A stretch of 15,489 nt of DNA from CAZQLE01 sp964593905 (GCA_964593905.1 CAZQLE010000079.1:1-15489), one strand, 5' to 3'; positions 1-5,536 are shown, numbered from the stretch's first letter. A program made the numbers and translations. Notes: a model not told the origin generated them from the letters alone.

Positions 1-1141
1 AACGGTGAGCGCGGTGATCGGCGAGCGCGAATTGGATACCGGTTTTCATGTTACCACCCCCGAAGCGCCGGATGTGCAGCGTTATCTGGCCGAGATGGAA
101 GCGGCCGGGCTGACCCATGTAATTTTGGAAACCACCTCGCACGGGCTGGACCAGGACCGCGTGGGTGCCTGTGAATTTGACCTGGGCGTGGTGACCAACA
201 TCACCCACGAGCATCTGGATTATCATGGTTCTTACGAAGCCTACCGGATGGCGAAAGCCAAATTGTTTGCCGGTTTGAAAGACACGGCCGTTAAAGCGGG
301 CGGCAATCTGCGCCTGGCGGTGCTGAATCGGGATGACAGTTCTTACACCTATCTTCACCAGGTGCAGACCGGGCGCGAGGTCAGTTATGGCTTTCACCCC
401 GAGGCAGATGTTCGGGCTGAGGCGGTGGACTATTCGCCCGCCGGGCTGCGTTATACGGCGGTGGGGCCTGATTTTCGGGTTCAAATTCATACCCGGCTGG
501 TTGGCGCGTTTAACGTCTCAAACACACTGGCGGCTTTTACGGCGGCGGTGATCGGGCTGGGCATCGACCCCGAGACGGCGGCGCGTGGGATTGCGGCGCT
601 GGAAAGCGTCTCTGGCCGGATGGAGCGGATTGACTTGGGTCAGAATTTTACGGCAGTGGTGGATTTTGCCCACACCCCCAACGCGCTGGAAAATGCGCTG
701 AAAACGGTGCGTCAGACAACTGCCGGCCGGGTGATTGTCGTCTTTGGCTCGGCCGGGCTGCGCGACCGTATGAAGCGGCGCATGATGCCGGCAGTGGCAG
801 TGCGCTGGGCCGATTTGACGATTTTGACCGCCGAAGACCCACGCACCGAGAAGCTGGAAGATATTCTGGATGAAATGGCCGCTGAGGCGCGGCGACAGGG
901 CGCGCTGGAGGGGCAGCAGTTTATGTGTGTGGCCGATCGCGGAGAGGCTATTCGTCAGGCTTTGCGCATGGCACAGCCCGGTGATGTGGTCATTGCCTGC
1001 GGCAAAGGTCACGAACAATCGATGTGCTTTGGAACGGTGGAATATGCGTGGGATGACCGCACGGCCATGCGCGCGGCGCTGGCCGAGCTGCTGGGGGTCG
1101 ACGGCCCGGCGATGCCGGTTCTGCCGACTTCGACGGGGTGA
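1..1141 (+). CDS. MurE-type Mur ligase, 5' truncated by the window edge
   Basis: Cytoplasmic ATP-dependent ligase of the UDP-N-acetylmuramoyl-tripeptide synthetase type, which adds the third peptide residue to UDP-MurNAc-L-Ala-D-Glu in peptidoglycan synthesis. The reading frame is open to the left edge (first full codon at 2), so the GTG at 5 is not taken as the start. The N-terminal substrate domain and the ATP P-loop lie outside. Visible in order: TTPEAPDVQ, ETTSHGLDQDRV, TNITHEHLDYHGSYEAY with AKAKLF, the central/C-terminal junction SGRMERID, VVDFAHTPNAL, and a late GKGHEQ. Two family landmarks differ from textbook MurE: the GCGGDRD-like segment reads GSAGLRD (746-766), and the DNPR motif that contacts the added amino acid in meso-DAP ligases reads EDPR (833-844). 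The general Mur ligase assignment is strong. Whether it is the housekeeping MurE or a paralogue, and which residue it adds, cannot be told here. No other mur gene is visible, and the next gene is convergent. Confidence 0.85.
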   Translation, partial: TVSAVIGERELDTGFHVTTPEAPDVQRYLAEMEAAGLTHVILETTSHGLDQDRVGACEFDLGVVTNITHEHLDYHGSYEAYRMAKAKLFAGLKDTAVKAGGNLRLAVLNRDDSSYTYLHQVQTGREVSYGFHPEADVRAEAVDYSPAGLRYTAVGPDFRVQIHTRLVGAFNVSNTLAAFTAAVIGLGIDPETAARGIAALESVSGRMERIDLGQNFTAVVDFAHTPNALENALKTVRQTTAGRVIVVFGSAGLRDRMKRRMMPAVAVRWADLTILTAEDPRTEKLEDILDEMAAEARRQGALEGQQFMCVADRGEAIRQALRMAQPGDVVIACGKGHEQSMCFGTVEYAWDDRTAMRAALAELLGVDGPAMPVLPTSTG

Positions 1142-1180
1142 AGCGCTCATCTCCGGCCTGGAACAACAGGGATTATAAAA

Positions 1181-1207
1181 AACACCCCCGAATTTTACGG
1201 GGGTGTT
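1181..1207 (-). terminator. Intrinsic terminator between convergent genes
   Basis: A perfect 10-bp stem (AACACCCCCG / CGGGGGTGTT) with a 7-nt loop. Read on the minus strand, the stem ends in TT and runs into four more T residues (1180-1177), a classic U-tract. It therefore terminates the peroxiredoxin-glutaredoxin transcript that stops 19 nt upstream. On the plus strand no T-run follows, so it would stop the Mur ligase transcript less efficiently, although it is the only hairpin downstream of that gene. Confidence 0.9.
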
Positions 1208-1225
1208 GTGCTTTGTTGCGCTGGT

Positions 1226-1987
1226 TTAGATGAGATTGTACCCTTTGGCGCGCAGCAGCTCACGCACCTGGTCGAGCTTGTAATCGATGATGATCTTGCC
1301 GTCGATATCAAAGGTGGGGGTGGTCAGGGTGCCGCCGGTCCACTTTTTCACCTGGGCCGATGCGCCGGGGACCCGTTCGATATCCACTTCGGTGAATGGA
1401 ATCTCGTTCTGGTTCAACCAGGCCCGCGCACGCCGGCAGTCGGGGCACCAACTAGTGCAGTAGAGCACCACGCCGCCCCGCGGCAGCCCGGGAATTTCAT
1501 CGGCGGCGGGTTTGGCCGGGGCAGGGCGGTCGGAGTATTTCGCCACTTCATTCAAGAGATCTTCGGTGCTGGGCATTTGGTCGATATCATGAATATCGAT
1601 GTAGCGGATGATCCCTTCACGATCCAGAATGAAAATGGCGCGTTCTGAAAATCCTTCTTCGCGCAGCACGCCATATTTTTGGGATAGGGCGCCATGCGGC
1701 CAGAAATCACTCAACACCGGGTAGGTAATGCCACCCAGGCTGGCGGTCCATGCCTTGAGGCAGGGAATGTGATCGACACTGATGCCCAGAACCTGGACAT
1801 TCATCCCTTCGAACCGGCTCAGATTGGCCTGATAGGAAGGGATCTGGCTCGTTCATATTGGCGTCCAGGCCAGGGGAAAGAACACCAGCATAACCACTTT
1901 TCCCCGCAGGCTCGATAGTTGAACCTCTGTATCCAGATGACTGGAGAGGGTAAAATCAGGCGCTGCTGTTCCGGGTTGAAGTTTCAT
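1226..1987 (-). CDS. Selenocysteine peroxiredoxin-glutaredoxin fusion with in-frame UGA
   Basis: Predicted 253-residue cytoplasmic peroxidase reducing H2O2 or organic peroxides, read as one gene through an in-frame TGA (codon 45, 1855-1853). Residues 1-150 are an AhpC/TSA redoxin domain: MKLQPGTAAPDFTLSS, then VVMLVFFPLAWTPI-[TGA]-TSQIPSY, then GISVDHIPC. The TGA sits exactly at the peroxidatic Cys of the FFPLAFTPVCT motif, so it is read as Sec45. C76 is a candidate resolving Cys. After a Pro/Ala-rich linker (about 154-163), residues 170-253 form a glutaredoxin-like domain with LYCTSWCPDC (C181-P-D-C184) and the cis-Pro segment TTPTF, a plausible built-in reductant. The start is ATG 1987, with GGAGG 7 nt upstream; an in-frame ATG at 2047 lacks such a site. 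The gene has a candidate extended -10 promoter (2057-2065) and a terminator (1181-1207). Protein similarity continues on both sides of the TGA without frameshift, which argues against a pseudogene. A conventional caller would split or truncate it. Confidence 0.88.
1803..1843 (-). promoter_or_regulatory. Candidate bacterial SECIS element
   Basis: Located within the coding sequence directly after the UGA. Starting 10 nt past the UGA, an 8-bp perfect lower stem (ATCCCTTC 1843-1836 with GAAGGGAT 1810-1803) encloses an upper 4-bp stem (TCAG 1832-1829 with CTGA 1822-1819). The 6-nt apical loop GCCAAT (1828-1823) begins with G. The loop starts 25 nt after the UGA. These features fit the published bacterial SECIS rules: a small apical loop, a G in its first two positions, and a loop roughly 16-37 nt from the UGA. 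The asymmetric internal loop (3 versus 8 nt) is the weak point. The fold was made by eye; no free energy was computed. Confidence 0.65.
1853..1855 (-). other. UGA codon predicted to encode selenocysteine (Sec45)
   Basis: On the minus strand the codons read ...TGG ACG CCA ATA TGA ACG AGC CAG..., i.e. W-T-P-I-[Sec]-T-S-Q. In Prx proteins the invariant catalytic Cys follows T-P-V/I and precedes T. TGA is used as a true stop elsewhere in this window (Mur ligase, ABC ATPase and permease, YfhO-like gene), so general UGA reassignment is excluded. The SelA/B/C/D machinery is not in the window. Confidence 0.85.
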
Positions 1988-2056
1988 CCGAATTCCTCCG
2001 CTCTTGTAAAGATGAAAGATTAAAGTACACGCTGTTCTAAACTTCAAATATTGGAG

Positions 2057-2065
2057 ATTGTAGCA
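2057..2065 (-). promoter_or_regulatory. Candidate extended -10 promoter for the selenoprotein gene
   Basis: On the minus strand TGCTACAAT is an extended -10 (TGn plus 5/6 match to TATAAT). It lies between the YgeY-like stop and the redoxin start and would give a leader of about 60 nt. No -35 at standard spacing was found; TTGACC lies about 21 nt upstream, within the end of the preceding gene. Read-through from the upstream gene is also possible. Confidence 0.4.
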
Positions 2066-2074
2066 TAAATCAAT

Positions 2075-3232
2075 TTAAATCCAGGTCAATTTTTGGGCCA
2101 GTCTGTAAAAACCTTTTACACCCCGTTCGAGTTCATCAATCTCGATATATTCATCCACTACATGCGCCAGATGGATGGTGGATGGGCCAAAAACCAGCCG
2201 GGGGATGTTCTTCTCTGCGCAGACGCTGCCGTTGGTGCAATAAGGGACGGCATAAAGCTCGCCCGCAAGACCGGCCGCTTGCAGCGCGGCCTGGGCCGCC
2301 TTGACCCATTTTGAATCAGGCGGGGTGAGCCAGCCGGCGTGAAAATCGGGGGTTTTCAGGGTGTGACCGGTATATGTCGTATAACTGACCTCGTCTATCG
2401 CCGCCTGCCAGTTGGAGATATCTCGAAACGCATCTGCATATTCCGCCAGAATTACCTCAGGTGTTTCACCGGCAATCAGCCGCCGATCGCAATCAAATGA
2501 ACAGGCATAGGGAATGGTTGACGCGCTGGGGGAAGGCAGGGATGAGATTTGTAAGGCGGCCAAAACACCCTTGCCAAGCCATTCCATTTCGGGGAGGGGT
2601 AGATGTTCCATCCGCCGCAGCATTTCTGCGGCTTTCAACAGCGCGTTCTCACCGGCTTCGGGTGTGGAGCTGTGTGCAGAGCGGCCGCCGGCGGTGAAGT
2701 GAAGCCGGGCGCGGCCTTTCTGCCCGATTCCGATCCGGCAGTCGGTGGGTTCGCCGATGACGACAAAGTCGGGCCGGTGCACGTCGAGCGCTTCGGCCAG
2801 CCCGCTGCCTTCGATGCATTCTTCACCCACGCTGCCACAAACCACCAGCGTGCCGCAAAACTCGGAAGATTCAAGGTGATTGACCGCGGTTAAGATCCCT
2901 GCCAGGCTGGCTTTGGTGTCGGTGGCGCCGCGGCCCCAGATGCGCCCGCCGCTAAGCTCTGCCCCAAACGGGTCATGCTGCCAGGCGGCCGTGTCGCCGA
3001 GGGGGACAACATCCATGTGGGCATCAAACAGAATCACCGGTCCGGGTTGAGCGCTGCGCCGCACACCGATCACGCTGCCGTACGGGTCGCGCCAGATTTG
3101 ATCGAACCGGCCCGACTGTAGATAGGCTTCCACCCGATCGGCGCAGCTTTTTTCTTCTCCCGAATAGCTGGGGCAGCGCACCAGATCTTGATGAAGCTGG
3201 ATGGTTTCGGTTAGCAGATGTGAAGGTTTCAT
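2075..3232 (-). CDS. ygeY: M20-family metallohydrolase, YgeY-like
   Basis: A 385-residue dizinc amidohydrolase/peptidase of the ArgE/DapE/carboxypeptidase G2 superfamily, cytoplasmic and full length. The M20 pattern is complete: DAHMD (H72, D74), GRGATDTK (D105, predicted bridging ligand), GEE (catalytic E137, ligand E138), GEPTD (E161), the dimerisation-lid motif GGRSAHSSTPEAGENA, and LAHVVDEYIEI (H357). Several stretches (IGQKGRARL, AHSSTPEAGENAL, DRRLIAGET, YCTNGS, VFGPS...AHVVDEYIEI) recall the YgeY family, which protein-family databases label a putative selenium-metabolism hydrolase. The exact substrate is unknown. The start ATG is preceded by AGGAAA. It lies 90 nt downstream of rsgA and 87 nt upstream of the predicted selenoprotein, all on the same strand. 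The superfamily is certain; the YgeY subfamily is recalled from motifs, and ArgE- or DapE-like deacylases are the alternative. Confidence 0.78.
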   Translation of the reverse strand: MKPSHLLTETIQLHQDLVRCPSYSGEEKSCADRVEAYLQSGRFDQIWRDPYGSVIGVRRSAQPGPVILFDAHMDVVPLGDTAAWQHDPFGAELSGGRIWGRGATDTKASLAGILTAVNHLESSEFCGTLVVCGSVGEECIEGSGLAEALDVHRPDFVVIGEPTDCRIGIGQKGRARLHFTAGGRSAHSSTPEAGENALLKAAEMLRRMEHLPLPEMEWLGKGVLAALQISSLPSPSASTIPYACSFDCDRRLIAGETPEVILAEYADAFRDISNWQAAIDEVSYTTYTGHTLKTPDFHAGWLTPPDSKWVKAAQAALQAAGLAGELYAVPYCTNGSVCAEKNIPRLVFGPSTIHLAHVVDEYIEIDELERGVKGFYRLAQKLTWI

Positions 3233-3271
3233 GGGCTTTCCTGTGTGGGGTGGGGGAATGTGATTGATTAA

Positions 3272-3280
3272 ATTCTAGCA
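3272..3280 (-). promoter_or_regulatory. Candidate extended -10 promoter for the YgeY-like gene
   Basis: On the minus strand TGCTAGAAT (extended TGn plus 5/6 match to TATAAT) lies about 40 nt upstream of the start codon, in the 90-nt gap after rsgA. No convincing -35 is visible. Together with the absence of a terminator hairpin in this gap, transcription could be both independent and by read-through. Confidence 0.35.
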
Positions 3281-3322
3281 TCGAACCTGAAGGATGCATC
3301 ACCCGATTTGTGTCATTATTTT

Positions 3323-4255
3323 TTAGATTTCGGCCAACAGCCGGGAGTAGCTGTCGTAGCGGGCAGCAGAGATTAGCCCGCCCGAAACCGCCGCCTGCAC
3401 CGCGCAGCCCGGCTCTTTTTGATGGCGGCAGTTGCGAAACCGGCAGGGGTGTTCGGCAAACTCTGGAAAATAGAGCAGCAGTTCGTCGATGCTCATCTTT
3501 CCCAGCCCCAGGGTGCGGATGCCGGGGGTGTCGATGATATACCCGCCGCCGGGAATGGGTTGCAGCGTGGAAAACACGGTGGTGTGTTTCCCTTTGCCGG
3601 TTTGCTGCTGCACCTGACCGGTGCGCAGGGTGGCGGCCCCCAGCAGGGCGTTCACCAGCGAAGATTTGCCCACCCCGCTGTGACCGGTGAAGACGGCGGT
3701 CTGGCCTTTTAGCAAACTGCGCAGTTCTTCCAGCCCGCTATGATCTCGTGCAGAGACAAAGACCACCGGAATGCCCAGGGATTGATACATGGAGACATCG
3801 GGCAGGGTGGTGACCAGATCAACTTTGTTGATACAGATGATGAACGGAATCTGGCTGCGCTGACAGAGGATTTGATAACGATCAATAAAACGGGGTTTAA
3901 AGGCCGGTTGTGCGGCCGAGGCAGAGATGATCACCCGGTCGACATTGGCGGCCAGCACATGCTCTTCGCTCAGCCCCCGGCGCGCGCCATCCGCGCGCGG
4001 CCGGGTAAGAACGCACCGGCGGGGGTGCCGTGCGCGGATGACGCCCCGGCCGTCGGCAAAGGGCTGCCAGGAGACGGCATCGCCAATGGCAAATTCGGCG
4101 GCCCCTCTGGGAAACGCGGCGTGATCGGCGTCGCAGGGCACTGGCTGGTTGGCTGTGTCAAAAATGGTGATGCTCGTTTTTTGAATCTCGCACACCAACC
4201 CGGTTTGAAAAGGAATATCCACTTTGTGGATTGATTTTGCACTTGCACGGTTCAT
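3323..4255 (-). CDS. rsgA: Ribosome small-subunit-dependent GTPase RsgA
   Basis: A 310-residue circularly permuted GTPase that binds the maturing 30S subunit and couples GTP hydrolysis to late 30S assembly. An N-terminal OB-fold (about 15-100: GDAVSW, then the RSxxRP-like VLTRPRADG) is followed by the permuted GTPase order: G4 NKVDL (143-147), the G5-like FVSAR, G1 GHSGVGKSSL (191-200), then G3 DTPGIR (242-247). The GKGKHTT segment is the switch region. The C-terminal zinc motif is C271-x4-C276-x-H278-x5-C284. Length and motif order are normal for the family. The start ATG has TAGGAT about 8 nt upstream. It is preceded by a leader ORF and a terminator-like hairpin 26 nt before the start, which suggests its expression is controlled by attenuation. 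It is followed by the YgeY-like gene on the same strand. Confidence 0.95.
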   Translation of the reverse strand: MNRASAKSIHKVDIPFQTGLVCEIQKTSITIFDTANQPVPCDADHAAFPRGAAEFAIGDAVSWQPFADGRGVIRARHPRRCVLTRPRADGARRGLSEEHVLAANVDRVIISASAAQPAFKPRFIDRYQILCQRSQIPFIICINKVDLVTTLPDVSMYQSLGIPVVFVSARDHSGLEELRSLLKGQTAVFTGHSGVGKSSLVNALLGAATLRTGQVQQQTGKGKHTTVFSTLQPIPGGGYIIDTPGIRTLGLGKMSIDELLLYFPEFAEHPCRFRNCRHQKEPGCAVQAAVSGGLISAARYDSYSRLLAEI

Positions 4256-4281
4256 TTTAAGAATCCTATCCAGAAAAGAAA

Positions 4282-4305
4282 AACGCAGGCTGAAGCGCCT
4301 GCGTT
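4282..4305 (-). terminator. Terminator-like hairpin in the rsgA leader (possible attenuator)
   Basis: A perfect 9-bp stem (AACGCAGGC / GCCTGCGTT) with a 6-nt loop. On the minus strand it is followed by TTTCTTTTC, a U-rich tail. It lies 26 nt before the rsgA ATG and downstream of the only clear minus-strand promoter and of the short leader ORF. An rsgA transcript from that promoter must therefore read through it. In the plus direction no T-run follows. Confidence 0.65.
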
Positions 4306-4312
4306 GAAATGG

Positions 4313-4334
4313 GCCCGATCAAAATTTTTCGGGC
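4313..4334 (-). repeat. Small inverted repeat in the rsgA leader
   Basis: A 6-bp perfect stem (GCCCGA / TCGGGC) with a 10-nt A/T-rich loop that itself contains AAAATTTT. It lies between the leader ORF stop and the terminator-like hairpin. It could be an anti-terminator or pause hairpin of the same leader RNA; no competing pairing with the terminator stem was established. Confidence 0.4.
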
Positions 4335-4337
4335 GAA

Positions 4338-4403
4338 TTACGACATTTGCAGGAGGCGCAACAAAACAGAACCAATCGAGCGATGGTGAAATTTGACCGT
4401 CAT
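4338..4403 (-). CDS. Short leader ORF (21 aa) upstream of rsgA
   Basis: ATG to TAA, 21 codons. It begins M-T-V-K-F-H-H-R-S and ends L-L-R-L-L-Q-M-S: a basic N-terminal half and a Leu-rich C-terminal half. It is preceded by AAAGGAGG with 7 nt between GGAGG and the ATG, the strongest Shine-Dalgarno in the window besides that of the DUF4013 gene, which makes translation very likely. It starts about 33 nt downstream of the predicted transcription start and ends before two hairpins that precede rsgA. It is not a family I recognise. It could be a regulatory leader peptide or a free-standing small protein, and its length is below the cut-off of usual gene callers. The Leu codons (TTG TTG ... CTC CTG) are mixed, so a simple amino-acid-starvation attenuator is not obvious. 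Confidence 0.6.
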   Translation of the reverse strand: MTVKFHHRSIGSVLLRLLQMS

Positions 4404-4416
4404 CTGTTCGCCTCCT
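4351..4416 (-). promoter_or_regulatory. Shine-Dalgarno of the leader ORF and its complement inside the ORF
   Basis: An 8-nt perfect inverted repeat: AGGAGGCG (minus-strand Shine-Dalgarno, 4416-4409) and CGCCTCCT (4358-4351), the latter within the codons for R-L-L near the ORF's end. In the RNA these can pair and occlude the ribosome-binding site; a ribosome translating the ORF would disrupt the pairing. The 50-nt loop makes the pairing modest on its own. The mechanism is inferred. Confidence 0.45.
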
Positions 4417-4442
4417 TTCTTTTCAAGGGAAGAATTTTGACC

Positions 4443-4471
4443 ATCTTAACCGAGATACCTTTTTTTGTCTA
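4443..4471 (-). promoter_or_regulatory. Sigma-70-type promoter for the leader ORF / rsgA
   Basis: On the minus strand TAGACA (-35, 5/6, 4471-4466) and TAAGAT (-10, 4/6, 4448-4443) are separated by exactly 17 nt, with an A-tract in the spacer. Predicted start near 4436. It is divergent from the ABC importer promoter about 90 nt away. The 330-nt stretch without an annotated large gene (4256-4585) is filled by this promoter, the leader ORF, the two hairpins and the opposite promoter. Confidence 0.5.
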
Positions 4472-4530
4472 CTGGACTTAAGACCGAGATCGTTGGCGGC
4501 AGCCCCATCTCTACAAACTTTATACATTTG

Positions 4531-4559
4531 TGGCAATTCTGAGCGCGCCGAATTATAAT
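4531..4559 (+). promoter_or_regulatory. Promoter of the ABC importer operon
   Basis: A perfect TATAAT (4554-4559) lies 26 nt before the start codon of the substrate-binding lipoprotein gene. TGGCAA (3/6) is at 17-nt spacing; TTGTGG lies slightly further upstream. The -10 is convincing, the -35 weak, so an activator is possible. No TPP-riboswitch (thi-box) sequence was recognised in the short leader. Confidence 0.5.
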
Positions 4560-4585
4560 CAGCGAAAATAAATGGAGTTAATTGG

Positions 4586-5536
4586 ATGAAAAAACTTCTT
4601 TTTGCCTTTCTGGTGTTAACCCTGATGATTTCAGGCTGTGCTGCGCCTGCCCAACAGCCTGAGCCAACACCGATTAAAATCGCGGTGCTGCCGGTGTTGG
4701 ATGTGCTGCCGCTGTATGTTGCCGAGGCCAACGGCTATTTTGAAGCCAATGGCATTGAAGTGGAGCTTGTTCCGGTAAGCTCTGCGCCGGAACGCGACCA
4801 GTTGATGCAGGCCGGGCAAATTGACGGCATGTTGACCGAGTCGGTGACCTCGCTCATTTATAACCGTGATGCTGCACGCATCAAAATTGTGCGCTTCGCC
4901 CGCACCGCAACTGCTACCACCCCCATCTTTCGCATTCTGGCGGCCAAAGACAGCGGCATTCAGACCCCGGCCGATTTGAAGGGCGTTGAAATTGGCATAT
5001 CGCAGGGCACGATCATTGACTATATGACCGACCGTGCGCTTGAGAAGGCCGGGCTGGGTAAAGAAGATATTGCCCGCGTGGCCGTGCCAAAAATTGATGA
5101 GCGCCTGACGCTTCTGGCTTCGGGGCAGTTGAAAGCCGCCACGCTGCCCGACCCCGTGGCTTCGCTGGCCTTGCAGCAGGGCGCGGTGCTGGTGGTGGAT
5201 GACACCACAGTGCCCGAGGTAAGCAACAGCGTCTATGCTTTCAGTGTTAAGACGCTGGAAGAAAACCCGGCTGCGGTAAAAGCCTTTTTGAAGGCGGTTG
5301 AACAGGCCGTGATGGAGATTAATAAAGACAAAGCGGCGGTAAAACCGCTGTTGATCGAGAAGAAACTCGTTCCGCCCCCGCTGCTCGACAGCTACATTCT
5401 GCCTGATTTCCCGACCGCTTCGGTTCCCAGTGAGGCGCAGTGGGCCGATGCGTTGACCTGGGCCAAAGAGCGCGGGCTGGTAAGTGGCGATGTGAGCTAT
5501 ACCTCCTCTGTCGATGGCTCTTATCTGCCCGAATAA
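4586..5536 (+). CDS. ABC importer substrate-binding lipoprotein (SsuA/ThiY/NMT1-like)
   Basis: A 316-residue extracytoplasmic solute-binding protein. The signal peptide MKKLLFAFLVLTLMISGC ends in a lipobox (ISGC, C18), so it is a membrane-anchored lipoprotein. The mature part is a two-lobed periplasmic-binding fold of the NMT1/SsuA type: IKIAVLPVLDVLPLYVAEANGYFEANGIEVELV (first strand and helix), QAGQIDGMLTES, then TPADLKGVEIGISQGTIIDYM (second lobe entry), LLASGQLKAATLPDPVASLA, and a C-terminal helical part. Such proteins deliver sulfonates, nitrate/taurine-like anions or pyrimidine precursors. The ligand cannot be read from the sequence, and no catabolic gene sits beside it. GGAG lies 8 nt before the ATG. 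The stop codon TAA directly abuts the ATPase ATG, so the two are surely co-transcribed and translationally coupled. Confidence 0.9.
   Translation: MKKLLFAFLVLTLMISGCAAPAQQPEPTPIKIAVLPVLDVLPLYVAEANGYFEANGIEVELVPVSSAPERDQLMQAGQIDGMLTESVTSLIYNRDAARIKIVRFARTATATTPIFRILAAKDSGIQTPADLKGVEIGISQGTIIDYMTDRALEKAGLGKEDIARVAVPKIDERLTLLASGQLKAATLPDPVASLALQQGAVLVVDDTTVPEVSNSVYAFSVKTLEENPAAVKAFLKAVEQAVMEINKDKAAVKPLLIEKKLVPPPLLDSYILPDFPTASVPSEAQWADALTWAKERGLVSGDVSYTSSVDGSYLPE

Noticed and set aside
518..1150. 210-codon minus-strand ORF opposite the Mur ligase
   Set aside because: A His/Arg/Gln-rich translation with no domain, fully antisense to a clearly coding gene; typical shadow ORF in GC-rich DNA.
1226..2047. 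Two separate genes, or a pseudogene broken by a nonsense mutation
   Set aside because: The interruption is a TGA exactly at the catalytic Cys position, both sides keep intact family sequence in one frame, and a SECIS-like hairpin follows. A random nonsense mutation would not be expected at this codon.
4460..4585. TPP or other riboswitch ahead of the ABC importer
   Set aside because: The predicted transcript leader is only about 20 nt and no thi-box sequence was seen, so a riboswitch does not fit.
4423..4731. 102-codon minus-strand ORF upstream of rsgA
   Set aside because: It lies largely antisense to the substrate-binding lipoprotein gene, shows no family motif, and covers the predicted rsgA promoter. 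It is treated as a chance ORF.
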